DNA of 64,000 nucleotides from Strigops habroptila (lineage: Eukaryota > Chordata > Aves > Psittaciformes > Psittacidae). Positions 1 to 12,500 of the stretch are shown in pieces. How positions within the stretch are numbered: position 1 is the stretch's first letter; each line of letters begins with the position of its first letter. The DNA lies in the NCBI RefSeq assembly GCF_004027225.2, contig NW_022651105.1, positions 301,962 to 365,961 on the forward strand, read 5' to 3'. Under the pieces are notes generated by a model. It worked only from the letters and a program-made list of their open reading frames with translations, did not search any database and had not been told where the DNA came from. Both the position numbers and the translations under genes were made by a program.

Positions 1-545
1 GGTGGTTATGGCACCATAGTGGTGGTTATGGCACCATAGTGGTGGTGGTTACGGCATCAGGGTGGTGGTTACGGCACCGCGGTGGTGGTTATGGCACCGT
101 GATGGTGGTGGTGGTGGTTATGGCACCATAGTGGTGGTGGTTACGGCATCAGGGTGGTGGTTACGGCATCAGGGTGGTGGTTACGGCACCCGGGTGGTGG
201 TTATGGCACCCTGGTGGTGGTGGTGGTGGTTATGGCACCATAGTGGTGGTTATGGCATCAGGGTGGTGGCGGTTATGGCACCGTGGTGGTGGTTATGGCA
301 CCGTGGTGGTGGTGGTGGCGCTTATGGCACCACGGTGGTGGTTATGGCACCATAGTGGTGGTGCTTATGGCACCGTGGTGCTGGTGGTGGTGCTTATGGC
401 ACCACGGTTGTGGTTATGCCACCATAGTGGTGGTGCTTATGGCACCGTAGTGGTGGTTATGGCACCGTAGTGGTGGTGGCTATGGCACCACAGGGGTGGT
501 TATGGCACCGTGGTGGTGGTGGTTATGGCACCGTGGTGGTGGTTA
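1..545. repeat. Minisatellite, GGTGGTTATGGCACC unit
   Basis: Tandem units of about 18-21 bases built on GGTGGTTATGGCACC with variable numbers of GGT triplets and CAT/CGT endings. It lies beyond the donor of CLPTM1 exon 3, so it is probably in CLPTM1 intron 3. The open frames across it have only G, Y, T, V, W-rich repeat composition and are not genes. Confidence 0.9.
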
Positions 546-635
546 CGGCACCAAAGCCAAGGGCAGACCCGCGGCAGACCCAGCTCTAAAGGGTCCTGAG
601 CAGGGCCAGGATGGGCCCAGCTCCTCCCGTGTTAC

Positions 636-3388
636 CATCAAGGTGTCCTTAGGGAAGAGGTTCCTGCTGGGGGCCCGCGGCGTCCCCCCCGTGCTGCTCT
701 GCTCCTGCGGCGCGGGTCCCCTCCGGAACCAGCTGCTGATGGCCCAGATGATGAAGATCCTGCGGGAAGAGCAGGAGAAGCTGCTCCAGCTGTCCCCAAG
801 GAGCACCCCAAGGTGGATCCCACACAAGCTCCTTGCTCCCTTGGGTGGCAGAGCGGGAATTGCCAGCGCTGGGTGGGCACGGCCGGATTCCTGCCCCCAG
901 CAAACCTGTGCTTGCACCAGCTCCGATCCAGCCCCGGGCATGGCGGGAGCAGGGAATGCTGGAGCTGCACTTGGGAATGCTGAGGAGCTCCAGGGTATCC
1001 CAAAGGAGGCTCCTGGGGGGGGGCCATCGCAGCCCTGCTGCAGGACAGGGACACATCCCAAAGGATGGGGGCTTCCAGCTCTGTTTGCCTGCTCCAACAG
1101 CAGCAAAGTATTCCCAGAGCTTCCCAAGGCATGGATCAGGGGGGGATGGGAGAACGGACGGGACTGAGAGCACGGGGTGGGATGGAGCTTGGGATGGGAC
1201 AAAGCTGCCCTCGGAGGGATGAAGGGATGGGAGGGATGGAGGGATGGGAAGGAGGGAGGGATGGAGGGATGGGAAGGATGGAGGGATGAAGGGATGGGAA
1301 GGATGGAGGCATGAAGGGATGGGAAGGATGGAGGGATGAAGGGATGGGAAGGATGGAGGGATGGGAAGGATGGAGGCATGAAGGGATGGGAAGGATGGAG
1401 GGATGAAGGGATGGGAAGGATGGAGGCATGAAGGGATGGGAAGGATGGAGGCATGAAGGGATGGGAAGGATGGAGGCATGAAGGGATGGGAAGGATGGAG
1501 GCATGAAGGGATGGGAAGGATGGAGGCATGAAGGGATGGGAAGGATGGGAAGGATGGAGGGATGGGAAGGATGGAGGCATGAAGGGATGGGAAGGATGGA
1601 GGCATGAAGGGATGGGAAGGATGAAGGGATGGGAAGGATGGAGGCATGAAGGAATGGGAAGGATGGAGGCATGAAGGGATGGGAAGGATGGAGGGATGAA
1701 GGGATGGGAAGGATGAAGGGATGGGAAGGATGGAGGGATGAAGGGATGGGAAGGATGGAGGGATGAAGGGATGGGAAGGATGAAGGGATGGGAAGGGTGG
1801 AGAGATGAAGGGATGGGAAGGATGGAGGGATGAAGGGATGGGAAGGATGGAAGAAGGATGGAGGCATGAAGGGATGGGAAGGGTGGAGAGATGAAGGGAT
1901 GGGAAGGATGGAAGGGTGAAGGGATGGGAAGGATGGAGAGATGAAGGGATGGGAAGGATGAAGGGATGGGAAGGATGGAGGGATGAAGGGATGGGAAGGA
2001 TGAAGGGATGGGAAGGATGGAGGGAAGCAGGACACAGATGTGAAGAACAACCCCAGCTTCCAGGAAGGAATCCCCATCCCATCTGGAAGCACCAGTGTGG
2101 GAGCTCAGCCGGTTCCATACCCCAGCGGGACATTGGGACCAGCACATCCAGGCCCAATTCCCGCTCCAGGAGCACCCCTTCCCTAACACACAGCGCTCAT
2201 TCCCGGCAGCAGGAACTCAGCACCACGCCAGGAGCCCCCTCTATTCCCACACCTCCAAGTGATGGGATAACGGAGTGCTCTTCCCTATGGATGTGGGGCA
2301 GAGGGAGCTTTGGGGGGGGGGGGGGTAGCTCAAATGAGTATCAACCGGACCCACGGCTTCCATGGGAAAACCGGGAATGGGCTCAGGAGCTGGGAAAAGG
2401 TCCATGGGGGGTGGACACCCCTTCAATGGGGGGACGGGCAGCACCGGACCCTGCTGTGGGGCTGGGGCCCCGGTACCGGGTGGAGACGGGCAGGACCGGG
2501 TCCGTGCCCCAGTACCGGGCAGGGCTGCGTCCGTGGCCTTGGTACTGGGTAGAGGCAGGCGGGACTGGGCCCATGGCCCCGGTACCGGGCAGGGCTGGGT
2601 CCGTGCCCCCAGTGTCAGGCAGGGCCGGGCAGGATCGGGTCCAAGGCCCCGGTACCAGACAGGACCGAGTCTGTGCCCTCGGTACCGGGCAAGGCCGGGC
2701 AGAACCGGGCCCGTGGCCCCGGTACCGGGTAGGGGTGGGCAGGACCGGGTCCGGGACCCCGGTTACCGGGTAGGAGCGGGCAGGACCGAGTCTGTGCCCC
2801 CAGTACCAGGTAGACACAGGCGGGACTGGGCCCATGGCCCCGGTACCAGGTAGAGGCGGGCAGGACCGGGTCCGTGCCCCCGGTACCGGGTAGAGGCGGG
2901 CGGGAGCGGGTCTGTGGCCCTGGTGCCAGGCGGGGCCGGGCAGGACCGGGTCCGATGCCTCGGTACCGGGCAGGGCCGGGTCCATGGCCCCGGTACCGGG
3001 CAGGGGCGGGCAGGACCGGGTCTGAGGCCTCGGTACCGGGTAGAGACGGGCAGGACCGTGTCCGTGCCCCCAGTACCAGGCAGGGCCGGGCGGGAGCGGG
3101 TCCGTGGCCGCGGGGAGCCCAGCCCGGCCCGGGCCTCACCTGAACAGCACCCCCTTGATGACCTGCCAGGCGTTGGGCGCCGCTTGCTGCCGCTGCGTCT
3201 CAGCCGCCGCCGCCGCCGCCGCGGCCGCCGCCGCCTCCCCGGCGCTGCCGTTGCTGCTGACCTGGCAGGGGGCACAAGGAGCCGGTCAGAGCGGCGGGGC
3301 CGCCGCGCTCCCCGCTCCCCGCGGCCGCTCCTACCTGCCCCGGGCCCGGCGCTGCCGCCGCCGCCGCCTCCGTGCCCGGCGCCGCCAT
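636..3388 (-). CDS. CLPTM1: CLPTM1, first three coding exons (gene continues left of the window)
   Basis: Multipass membrane protein of the CLPTM1 family (cleft lip and palate transmembrane protein 1), reported to hold GABA-A receptors in the ER. Coding exons on the minus strand are 3335-3388 (start codon 3388-3386), 3140-3261 and 636-759. Exon 1 encodes an Ala-rich start; exon 2 ends in [13 protein letters not shown]; exon 3 gives [18 protein letters not shown] and [11 protein letters not shown], near-identical to the mammalian protein and containing the first hydrophobic segment. Donors and acceptors are GT/AG, and the Arg codon is split AG|G between exons 2 and 3. The poly-Ala stretch in exon 2 is longer than in human. 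The remaining exons, including most membrane segments, lie outside. It shares a promoter head to head with RELB, whereas in human both genes point the same way. Confidence 0.95.
1215..2030. repeat. 25-bp purine-rich minisatellite in CLPTM1 intron 2
   Basis: About 30 units built on GGGATGGGAAGGATGGA followed by GGGATGAA or GGCATGAA. The plus strand is almost pure purine apart from the T of ATG. The unit length is not a multiple of three, yet long minus-strand Pro/Ser/His frames cross it; they are artefacts. Confidence 0.93.
2440..3125. repeat. GC-rich minisatellite in CLPTM1 intron 2 next to exon 2
   Basis: Units of roughly 30-45 bases alternating CCCCGGTACCGGGTAGA and GGCGGGCAGGACCGGGTC blocks. 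The array runs almost into the splice donor of CLPTM1 exon 2 (3139). It resembles the reverse complement of the spacer array at 19205-21050, which may be the same family. Confidence 0.88.
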
Positions 3389-3578
3389 CTTGTTGCGCCG
3401 TTAGCTCCCCCCCTCCCACCCCCAAAACCCAACCCGGTACCGCTGAGCTCTCGCGAGAGGCCGGCCGGGCGGGCACGCCCAATCGGATGCGCGGCGCCGT
3501 GACGTCACGGCGGGCGGCAGCCAATGGCGGCGCGGCCCGCCAGGGGATTTCCAGGTGCGGGGAGCGGACCCCGGGAAC
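3389..3578. promoter_or_regulatory. Bidirectional CpG promoter of CLPTM1 and RELB
   Basis: Only 190 bases separate the two start codons. The interval holds a CTCTCGCGAGAG palindrome (3448-3459), a perfect CRE TGACGTCA (3500-3507), CCAAT-type boxes near 3479 and 3520, and a kappa-B site GGGGATTTCC (3543-3552) on the RELB side. TCTCGCGAGA and CCAAT elements are known to be enriched in bidirectional CpG promoters. No TATA box is seen. Transcription start sites cannot be placed from sequence alone. Confidence 0.85.
3543..3552 (+). promoter_or_regulatory. NF-kB (kappa-B) site before the RELB start codon
   Basis: GGGGATTTCC matches the consensus GGGRNWYYCC at every position and ends 27 bases before the RELB ATG. 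Mammalian RELB is a known NF-kB target with kappa-B sites in its promoter, so conserved autoregulation is a natural reading. Binding itself is inference. Confidence 0.8.
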
Positions 3579-6500
3579 ATGGCGCTGCCGCTCGGTGAGG
3601 GGAGAGCGGCGGGGCCCAGCGGGGCCTGCACCGGGGCCTGCACCGGGGCCTGCACCGGGGCCTGCACCGGGGCCTGCGGTGGGGTTCGTGCCGGGGCCCC
3701 GCACCGGGGCTCCCCGGAGCACCCGCTCGCTCCGTGCCGCGGGGCGGGGGGGACCGGCGCTCCTCGTCCCTGTGCCCTGCTCCTGGGCATCGCCTTGTTT
3801 GTAGCGGGGCGGGGATGGCGGGGACCCCCCGGTGGCGGTTGAGACATGGGGGGATGTTCCGTGTGTTTGTGGGGTGGTGGTCTCTGTGTCTATGGGGTGG
3901 TATTTCCAGTATCTGTGGGGCGGTGTTCTTTATGTCTATGGGGTGTTGTTGCCTGTATCTATGCGGTAGCAGTCGCTATATCTATGGGGGGACTTTGCTA
4001 TGTATGTATGGGGTGGCATTCTCTGTACGTACGAGGCGATGTTGCATTTATATATAGGAGAATGCTCAGTGTATATATGCGGTGGTGCTTGTTGTGTCTG
4101 TGAGAGGACTTTAGTATGTATCTATGGGGTGGTATTCTTATGTGTCCATGGCGTGTCGTTCCCTGTATCTGTGGAGCGACGTTCCCTGTGTCTATGGGGT
4201 GGCATTTCCTATATATATGGAGGGACTTTCCCATGTGTTTATGGGTCCTGTGTATCTGTGGCGTGTCATTCCCTGTATCCATGGGGTGATGTTCTCTGTA
4301 TCTATGGGAGGACATTCCTTGGACCTATGGGGTGTTGTTCCTTGCATCTATGGGGTGCCATTCCTTGTATCTATAGGGGAGCATTTGGTGTAATTATGGA
4401 GCGATATTCCCTGTATTTACAGAGTGGTGTTTCCTAAATCTATGGGGTGTTGTTACCTGTGTCTATAGAGAGGCATTCCCTGTATCTATGGGGTGGCATT
4501 CCCATGTATCTATGGGGTGGTGTTCCCTGTATCAGTGGGGGGACATTCCCATGTATCCATGGGGTGGTGTTCCCTGTATCTGGGGGGGGACATTCCCATG
4601 TATTCATGGGGGGCTATTGTCATTTATGTATGGGGTGACATTCCCACGTATTTATGGGAGGTATTCCTATTTATCTATGGGGTGTCATTCCCATTTATCT
4701 ATGGGGCGTCATTCCCATTTATCCATAGGGTGGCATTCCTATGTATCTATGCAGTAACATTGTGCTGTTCCCATAGGAGCTGCCCTGCAGGATCCCGGCC
4801 TGGCCATGGCACACGCTGCTCCCGTCCCGGGTAAGACCCCCCCTGTCCCAGGGTGACCCCACCTCGGCTCCTCAGGGGCCACCCATGGGTGCGGGTCCCG
4901 CTATGGCCTTCCCTTTGCAGATGATTTAGGTGAGTGATTCCCATCGTGGTCCCGGGGAGTTTTCCCGCGTGTATCGGGGGCTGGAACGAGATCTTGGAGC
5001 TTCAGGTGATGGGATCCCACCTCCTGCATCCATAGACCCGGGGGGACCCCCCCATGGGGTGGGGGGTCAAGGGAAGGGATGGGGCAGCTCATCCCCCCAT
5101 ATAGGGCAGGAAGGAGGTGGGAAAGGGGCACGATCCGGATGAGGGTCAGGACAGGGTCAGAGGAGCCCCCCCCTCCCCATGGTGTCCTCCTGCCCCCCCA
5201 GAGATCATTGAGGAGGTGATGAAGGAGGATGGTTTCCAGCCGGATGCGGCCCTGCTCCAACCCCGACCCCCCCCCCGCGCCTCGGCCAAGCTGGTGGCGC
5301 GCGGCTCCAGCCCCACGGCGAGCGCCCCCCAGCTCACCCAGAGCCTCAGCACCCTGTCGCTGGCACCCAAAGCGGGGCCCCGGGGGGGTAGCACCCGGCA
5401 CCGCTGGGCTCCCGGCTCCGGGAATGCCAAGGAGGAGCTGGAGGAGCTGCTGGAGCCGCCCAAGCTGGTGATCACGGAGCAGCCCAAGCAGCGCGGGATG
5501 AGGTTCCGCTACGAGTGCGAGGGGCGCTCAGCCGGCAGCATCCTGGGCCAGAGCAGCACCGAGGCCAGCAAGACCCTCCCGGCCATCGAGGTGAGGTGGG
5601 GGGCAGCTGGGGCAGGGTGTCGGGGGGGGGTTTGGGGGGGTAAAAGGGTGCCAGGACCCTGTGGGAGCCCCATGGAGGGAGCAGGATGTGGTTGAGGTCG
5701 GTGGGAAGCTGGTGGAGGTCAATGGAGCGCACCCCACGTCGTGGGGCTCAGCCAGGTCTGTGGGGAGGTGGCTCTGGGGTGGGGGGGGGAAGGGGTGGAG
5801 CAGCCCCCCCGGATGAAGGATTTGGAGGGTTGGGGGAGGAGAAGCTCAATGGGAGCCACCAACAGCCCCTTGTGCCCTATGGGAGCTCCCCCTTGTGCCC
5901 CATGGGAGCTCCCCTCTGCGCCCTATGGATGCTCCCCACTGCACCCTATGGATGCTCCCCACTGCACCCTATGGGAGCTCCCCGTTGTGCCCTATGGGAG
6001 CTCCCCGTTGTGCCCTATGGATGCTCCCCGTTGTGCCCTATGGGAGCTTCTCGTTGTGCCCTATGGGAGCTTCTCGTTGTGCCCTATGGATGCTCCACAC
6101 TGTGCCCTATGGGAGCTCCACACTGTGCCCTATGGGAGCTCCCCACTGCGCCCTATGGGAGCTCCTCATTGTGCCCGATGGATGCTCCTCGTTGTGCCCC
6201 ATGGGAGCTCCCCTCTGCGCCCTATGGATGCTCCCCACTGCACCCTATGGATGCTCCCCACTGCATCCTATGGGAGCTCCTCGTTGTGTCCTATGGGAGC
6301 TGCTCACTGTGTCCTATGGGAGCAGCAGGGCCAAGGGGGTTCCCTGCGCCCCTGCTCTGCTCTGGGGACACCCCAGTGCCTGAAGGGGCTCCAGGAGACC
6401 TGGAGCGGGGCCTTGGACATGGGATGGAGGGATGGGATGAGGAGATGATGGAAGAGCTGGATGGGACCTTGGGATGAAGCTCTTCCCCATGAGGGTGCTG

Positions 6501-9500
6501 GGACACTGGGATGGATGGAGAAGGTTTGGCTGCTCCATCCCTGGCAGTGCTCAAGGAGCAGCCTGCCTTATGGAAGCTGTCCCTGGGGGGTCACATCCTT
6601 CCCAAGCCATTCCTTTGCCTCTCCATTGGGTGCTGCAGGCTCGTGGGTGCTTGTGGGTGCTGCCCCCGCCCCGGGGTGCTCCATGGCCCGGTTTGGGTGT
6701 CCCCGCAGCTGCTGAACTGCCACTCGATCCCCGAGGTGAAGGTGACGGCGTGCCTGGTGTGGAAGGATTGGCCCCACCGCGTGCACCCGCATGGGCTGGT
6801 GGGCAAGGACTGCAGCAACGGGCTCTGCGAGGTGGTGCTCAGGCCCCAGAGCAACCCCAGGCACAGGTAGGGCCGCCCGCAGCACCCCAGGGTGCTCCGG
6901 GGCCGCTGGGTGCCTCGAGGGGCCGGCAGCACCGTCAGGGTGCGTTTGGGCAGCAGGGGGGGAAGGGGCAGGATTATGGGCTGGGATGGGTTGGGATGGA
7001 AGGAGCCACCTCCAGGAGGTGGGAAGGGGCAGGATTCCGGGTTGGGATGGGTTGGGATGGAAGGAGCCACCTGCAGGAGGGTGGAAAAGGGCAGGATTTG
7101 GGGTTGGGATGGGTTGGGATGGGTTGGGATGGCAGGAGCCACCTCCAGGAGATGGGAAGGGGCAGGATTCCGGGTTGGGATGGGTTGGGATGAGTTGGGA
7201 TGGGTTGGGATGGAAGGAGCCACCTCCAGGAGGTGGGAAGGGACAGGATTCCGGGTTGGGATGGAAGGAGCCGCCTGCAGGAGTTGGGAAGGGGCAGGAT
7301 TCCGGGTTGAGATGGGTTGGGATGGAAGGAGCCACCTCCAGGAGGTGGAAAGGGACAGGATTCCAGGTTGGGATGGGTTGGGATGGGTTGGGATGGAAGG
7401 AGCCCCCTGCAGCAGGTGGGAAGGGGCAGGATTCCGGGTTGAGATGGGTTGGGATGGAAGGAGCCGCCTCCAGGAGGTGGAAAGGGACAGGATTCCAGGT
7501 TGGGATGGGTTGGGATGGAAGGAGCCACCTCCAGGAGATGGGAAGGGGCAGGATTCCAGGTTGGGATGGATTGGGATGGGTTGGGATGGGTTGGGATGGA
7601 GGGAGCTGTCTCTAGCAGGTGGGAAGGGGCAGGATTCCGGGTTGGGATGGGTTGGGATGGAAGGAGCCACCTGCAGGAGGGTGGAAAAGGGCAGGATTTG
7701 GGGTTGGGATGGGTTGGGATGGCAGGAGCCACCTCCAGGAGGTGGGAAGGGGCAGGATTCCGGGTTGGGATGGGTTGGGATGAGTTGGGATGGGTTGGGA
7801 TGGAAGGAGCCACCTCCAGGAGGTGGGAAGGGGCAGGATTCCGGGTTGGGATGGGTTGGGATGGAAGGAGTCACCTGCAGGAGGGTGGAAAGGGACAGGA
7901 TTCCAGGTTGGGATGGGTTGGGATGGAAGGAGCCACCTCCAGGAGATGGGAAGGGGCAGGATTCCAGGTTGTGATGGATTGGGATGGGTTGGGATGGAAG
8001 GAGTCACCTGCAGAAGGGTGGGAAGGGGCAGGATTCCGGGTTGGGACGAGTTGGGATGGGTTGGGATGGATTGGGATGAGCTGGGATGAGTTGGGATGGG
8101 CTGGGATGGGTTGAGGTGGGCTGGGATGAGTTGGGATGGGCTGGGATGGGCTGGGATGGGTTGAGGTGGGCTGGGATGAGTTGGGATGGGCTGGGATGGG
8201 CTGGGATGGGTTGAGGTGGGCTGGGATGGGCTGGGATGGAGGGAGCCCCCCGCAGCAGGTGGGAAGGGGCAGGATTCCGGGGACGGGTTGGGATGGGGTG
8301 GGACGGATTGGGCTGGGATGGGCTGGGATGGGGTGGGTTGGGATGGGTTGGGATGAGCTGGGATGAGTTGGGATGGGCTGGGATGGGTTGGGATGGGTTG
8401 GAATGAGTTGGGATGGGTTGGGATGGGTTGGGGTGGGCTGGGATGGGTTGGGATGAGCTGGGATGGGTTGGGGTGGGCTGGGATGGAGGGAGCCGTGTCT
8501 AGAAGGGTGGGAAGGGGCAGGATTCTGGGTTGGGATGGGTTGGGATAGAGGGAGCCCCCCGCAGCAGGTGGGAAGGGGCAGGATTCCGGGTTGGGATGGG
8601 TTGGGATAGAGGGAGCCCCCCGCAGCAGGTGGGAAGGGGCAGGATTCCGGGTTGGGACGAGTTGGGATGGGGTGGGATGGATTGGGATGGGTTGGAATGG
8701 ATTGGGATGGGATGGGGTGGGATGGGCTGGGATGGGATGAGTTAGGATGGGTTGGGATGAGTTGGGCTGGGATGGGTTGGGATGAGTTGGGATGGGCTGG
8801 GATGAGTTGGGCTGGGATGGGTTGGGATGGGTTGGGATGGAAGGAGCCACCTCCAGGAGGTGGGAAGGGGCAGGATTCCGGGTTGGGATGGGTTGGGATG
8901 GAAGGAGCCACCTGCAGGAGGGTGGAAAAGGGCAGGATTTGGGGTTGGGATGGGTTGGGATGGGTTGGGATGGCAGGAGCCACCTCCAGGAGATGGGAAG
9001 GGGCAGGATTCCGGGTTGGGATGGGTTGGGATGAGTTGGGATGGGTTGGGATGGAAGGAGCCACCTCCAGGAGGTGGAAAGGGACAGGATTCCAGGTTGG
9101 GATGGGTTGGGATGGAAGGAGCCACCTCCAGGAGGTGGAAAGGGACAGGATTCCAGGTTGGGATGGGTTGGGATGGAAGGAGCCACCTCCAGGAGGTGGG
9201 AAGGGGCAGGATTCCAGATTGGGATGGGTTGGGATGAGTTGGGATGGGTTGGGATGGAAGGAGCCACCTCCAGGAGATGGGAAGGGGCAGGATTCCAGAT
9301 TGGGATGGGTTGGGATGGGTTGGGATGGAGGGAGCTGTCTCTAGCAGGTGGGAAGGGGCAGGATTCCGGGTTGGGATGGGTTGGGATGGGTTGGGATGGA
9401 AGGAGCCACCTCCAGGAGGTGGGAAGGGGCAGGATTCCGGGTTGGGATGGGTTGGGATGGGCTGGGATGAGTTGGGATGGGATGGGGTGGGCTGGGATGG

Positions 9501-12500
9501 GATGGGATGAGTTGGGATGGAGGGAGCCCCCCGCAGCAGGTGGGAAGGGGCAGGATTCCAGGTTGAGTTGGGATGGGATGGGTTGGGATGGGATGAGTTG
9601 GGATGGGCTGGGCTGGGCTGGGTTGGGATGGGTTGGGATGAGTTGGGATGAGTTGGGATGGGCTGGGATGGATCGGGGTTGGTTGGGATGGGCTGGGATG
9701 GAGCTCTGTGCTCCTGCAGCTTCAGCAACCTGGGCATCCAGTGCGTGAAGAAGAAGGAGATCGAGGCGGCCATCGAGAGGAAGCTGCAGTTGGGCATCGA
9801 CCCCTTCAAAGGTAGCTCCGTGCAGCTGCGGCCGCGTCCCGGCGGCGGGAACGGCCCCGGCCCCGCGGGGCCACCAACCCCCCTGTGTCCCCCCCGCAGC
9901 CGGAGCGCTCCGGAACCACCAGGAGGTGGACATGAACGTGGTGCGGATCTGCTTCCAGGCTTCCTACCGGGATGCGGCGGGACACACGCGGCACCTCGGG
10001 CCCGTGCTCTCCGAGCCCATCTTCGACAAGAGTACGTGCGGGGGTCGTCCCGGTGGCATTCCATAGGGATGGGGGGTGATGGTCCCGGTGGCATTCCATG
10101 GGGATGGGGGGGGGATGGTCCCCATGGGAATGATCCCGGTGGCATTCCATAGGGATGGGGGGGGAACAGTCCTGATGGGGACATTCCCGATGGTATTCCA
10201 TGGGGATGGGGGGGGATGGTCCCGATGGGAATGATTCTGATGGCATTCCATGAGGATGGGGGGGGAATGGTCCCGGTGGGAATGATCCCGATGGCATTCC
10301 ATGGGGATGGGGGGGGATGGTCCCGGTTTCATTCCATGGGGATGGGGGGAAAGGGATGGTCCCGATGGGAACATTCCTGATGCCATTCCATGAGGATGGG
10401 TTGGGAAGGGATGATCCTGATGGGAACATTCCCAATCCCATTCCATGGGAATGGGGGGGAAGGGATGGTCCCAATGGGAATGATCCCGGTGGCATTCCAT
10501 AGGGATGGGGGGAGGGATGGTCCCGATGGGCCCGTTCCCGATCCCATTCCATGGGGATGGGTTGGGAAGGGATGATCCCGATGGGCCCGTTCCCGATCCC
10601 ATTCCATGGGGATGGGGGGAAGGGATGATCCCGATGGGAATGTTCCCGATCCCATTCCATGGGGGTGGGTTGGGAAGGGATGATCCCGATGGGAATGTTC
10701 CCGATCCCATTCCATGGGGATGGGTTGGGAAGGGATGATCCCGATGGGCCCGTTCCCGATCCCATTCCATGGGGATGGGTTGGGAAGGGATGATCCCGAT
10801 GGGAATGTTCCCGATCCCATTCCGTGCTGATCCCGTAGAATCCACCAACACGTCGGAGCTGCGGATCTGCCGCATGAACAAGGAGAGCGGCCCCTGCACC
10901 GGGGGGGAGGAGCTTTACCTGCTCTGCGACAAGGTCCAGAAAGGTACCGGGACGCACCGGGATGCACTGGGATATACTGGGATGCACTGGGATATACTGG
11001 GATCGCTTTGGGACACACCGGGATGCACTGGGATATACTGGGATCGCTTCGGGACACACTGGGATACACCGGGATACAGTGGGATACACTGGGGTACACC
11101 AGGATCACTTCAGGACACACTGGGATACAGTGGGATCACTTTGGGACACACCAGGATACACTGGAATACACCAGGATCACTTCGGGACACACTGGGATAC
11201 AGTGGGATCACTTTGGGACACAGCAGGATACACTGGGATACACCAGGATCACTTCGGGACACACTGGGATACAGTGGGATCACTTCGGGACACACTGGGA
11301 TAAACCGGGATCACTTTGGGACACACTGGGATACAGTGGGATCACTTCGGGACACACTGGGATAAAACGGGATCACTTTGGGACACACTGGGATACAGTG
11401 GGATCACTTCGGGACACACTGGGATAAAACGGGATCACTTTGGGACACACTGGGATACAGTGGGATACACCAGGATCACTTCGGGACACACTGGGATGCA
11501 GTGGGATCACTTTGGGACACACTGGGATAAAACGGGATCACTTTGGGACACACTGGGATACAGTGGGATACACCAGGATCACTTCGGGACACACTGGGAT
11601 ACAGTGGGATCACTTTGGGACACACTGGGATAAAACGGGATCACTTTGGGACACACTGGGATACAGTGGGATACACCAGGATCACTTCGGGACACACTGG
11701 GATACAGTGGGATCACTTTGGGACACACTGGGATAAAACGGGATCACTTTGGGACACACCGGGATACAATGGGATCACTTCGGGATACACTGGGATACAG
11801 TGGCATCACTTTGGGATAGACTGGCATCACTTCGGGATACAGTGGGATATACTGGGATACACTGGGATCACTTTGGGACACACTGGGACACACCGGGATA
11901 CACTGGGACACACCGGGATCACTTTGGGACACACCGGGATACACTGGGATACAGTGGGATACACTGGGGCACACCAGGATCACTTCAGGACACACCGGGA
12001 TACACTGGGATACAGTGGGATCACTTTGGGACACACTGGGATACATTGGCATACACTGGGATATACTGGGATCACTTCGGGACGCACCGGGATACACTGG
12101 GATACACTGGGATCAGTTTGGGACACACTGGGATACACTGGGATACACTGGGATCACTTTGGGACACACCGGGATACACTGGGATATACTGGGATCACTT
12201 TGGGACACACCGGGGTACACTGGGATATACTGGGATCACTTTGGGACACACTGGGATACACTGGGATATACTGGGATCACTTTGGGACACACTGGGATAC
12301 ACTGGGATATACTGGGATCACTTTGGGACACACTGGGATACACTGGGATATACTGGGATCACTTTGGGACACACTGGGATACACTGGGGTACACTGGGAT
12401 ATATTGGGATCACTTCGGGACACACCGGGATACACTGGGATACACCGGGATCACTTTGGGACACACCGGGATACACTGGGATCACTTTGGGAGACACCGG

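Noticed and set aside
7612-9933. 773-codon minus-strand open frame and similar giant frames at 13700-15949, 14665-17049 and 57880-59976
   Set aside because: They lie across tandem repeats in introns and spacers, have Pro/His/Ser or Gly/Trp repeat composition, and run through or antisense to real exons.
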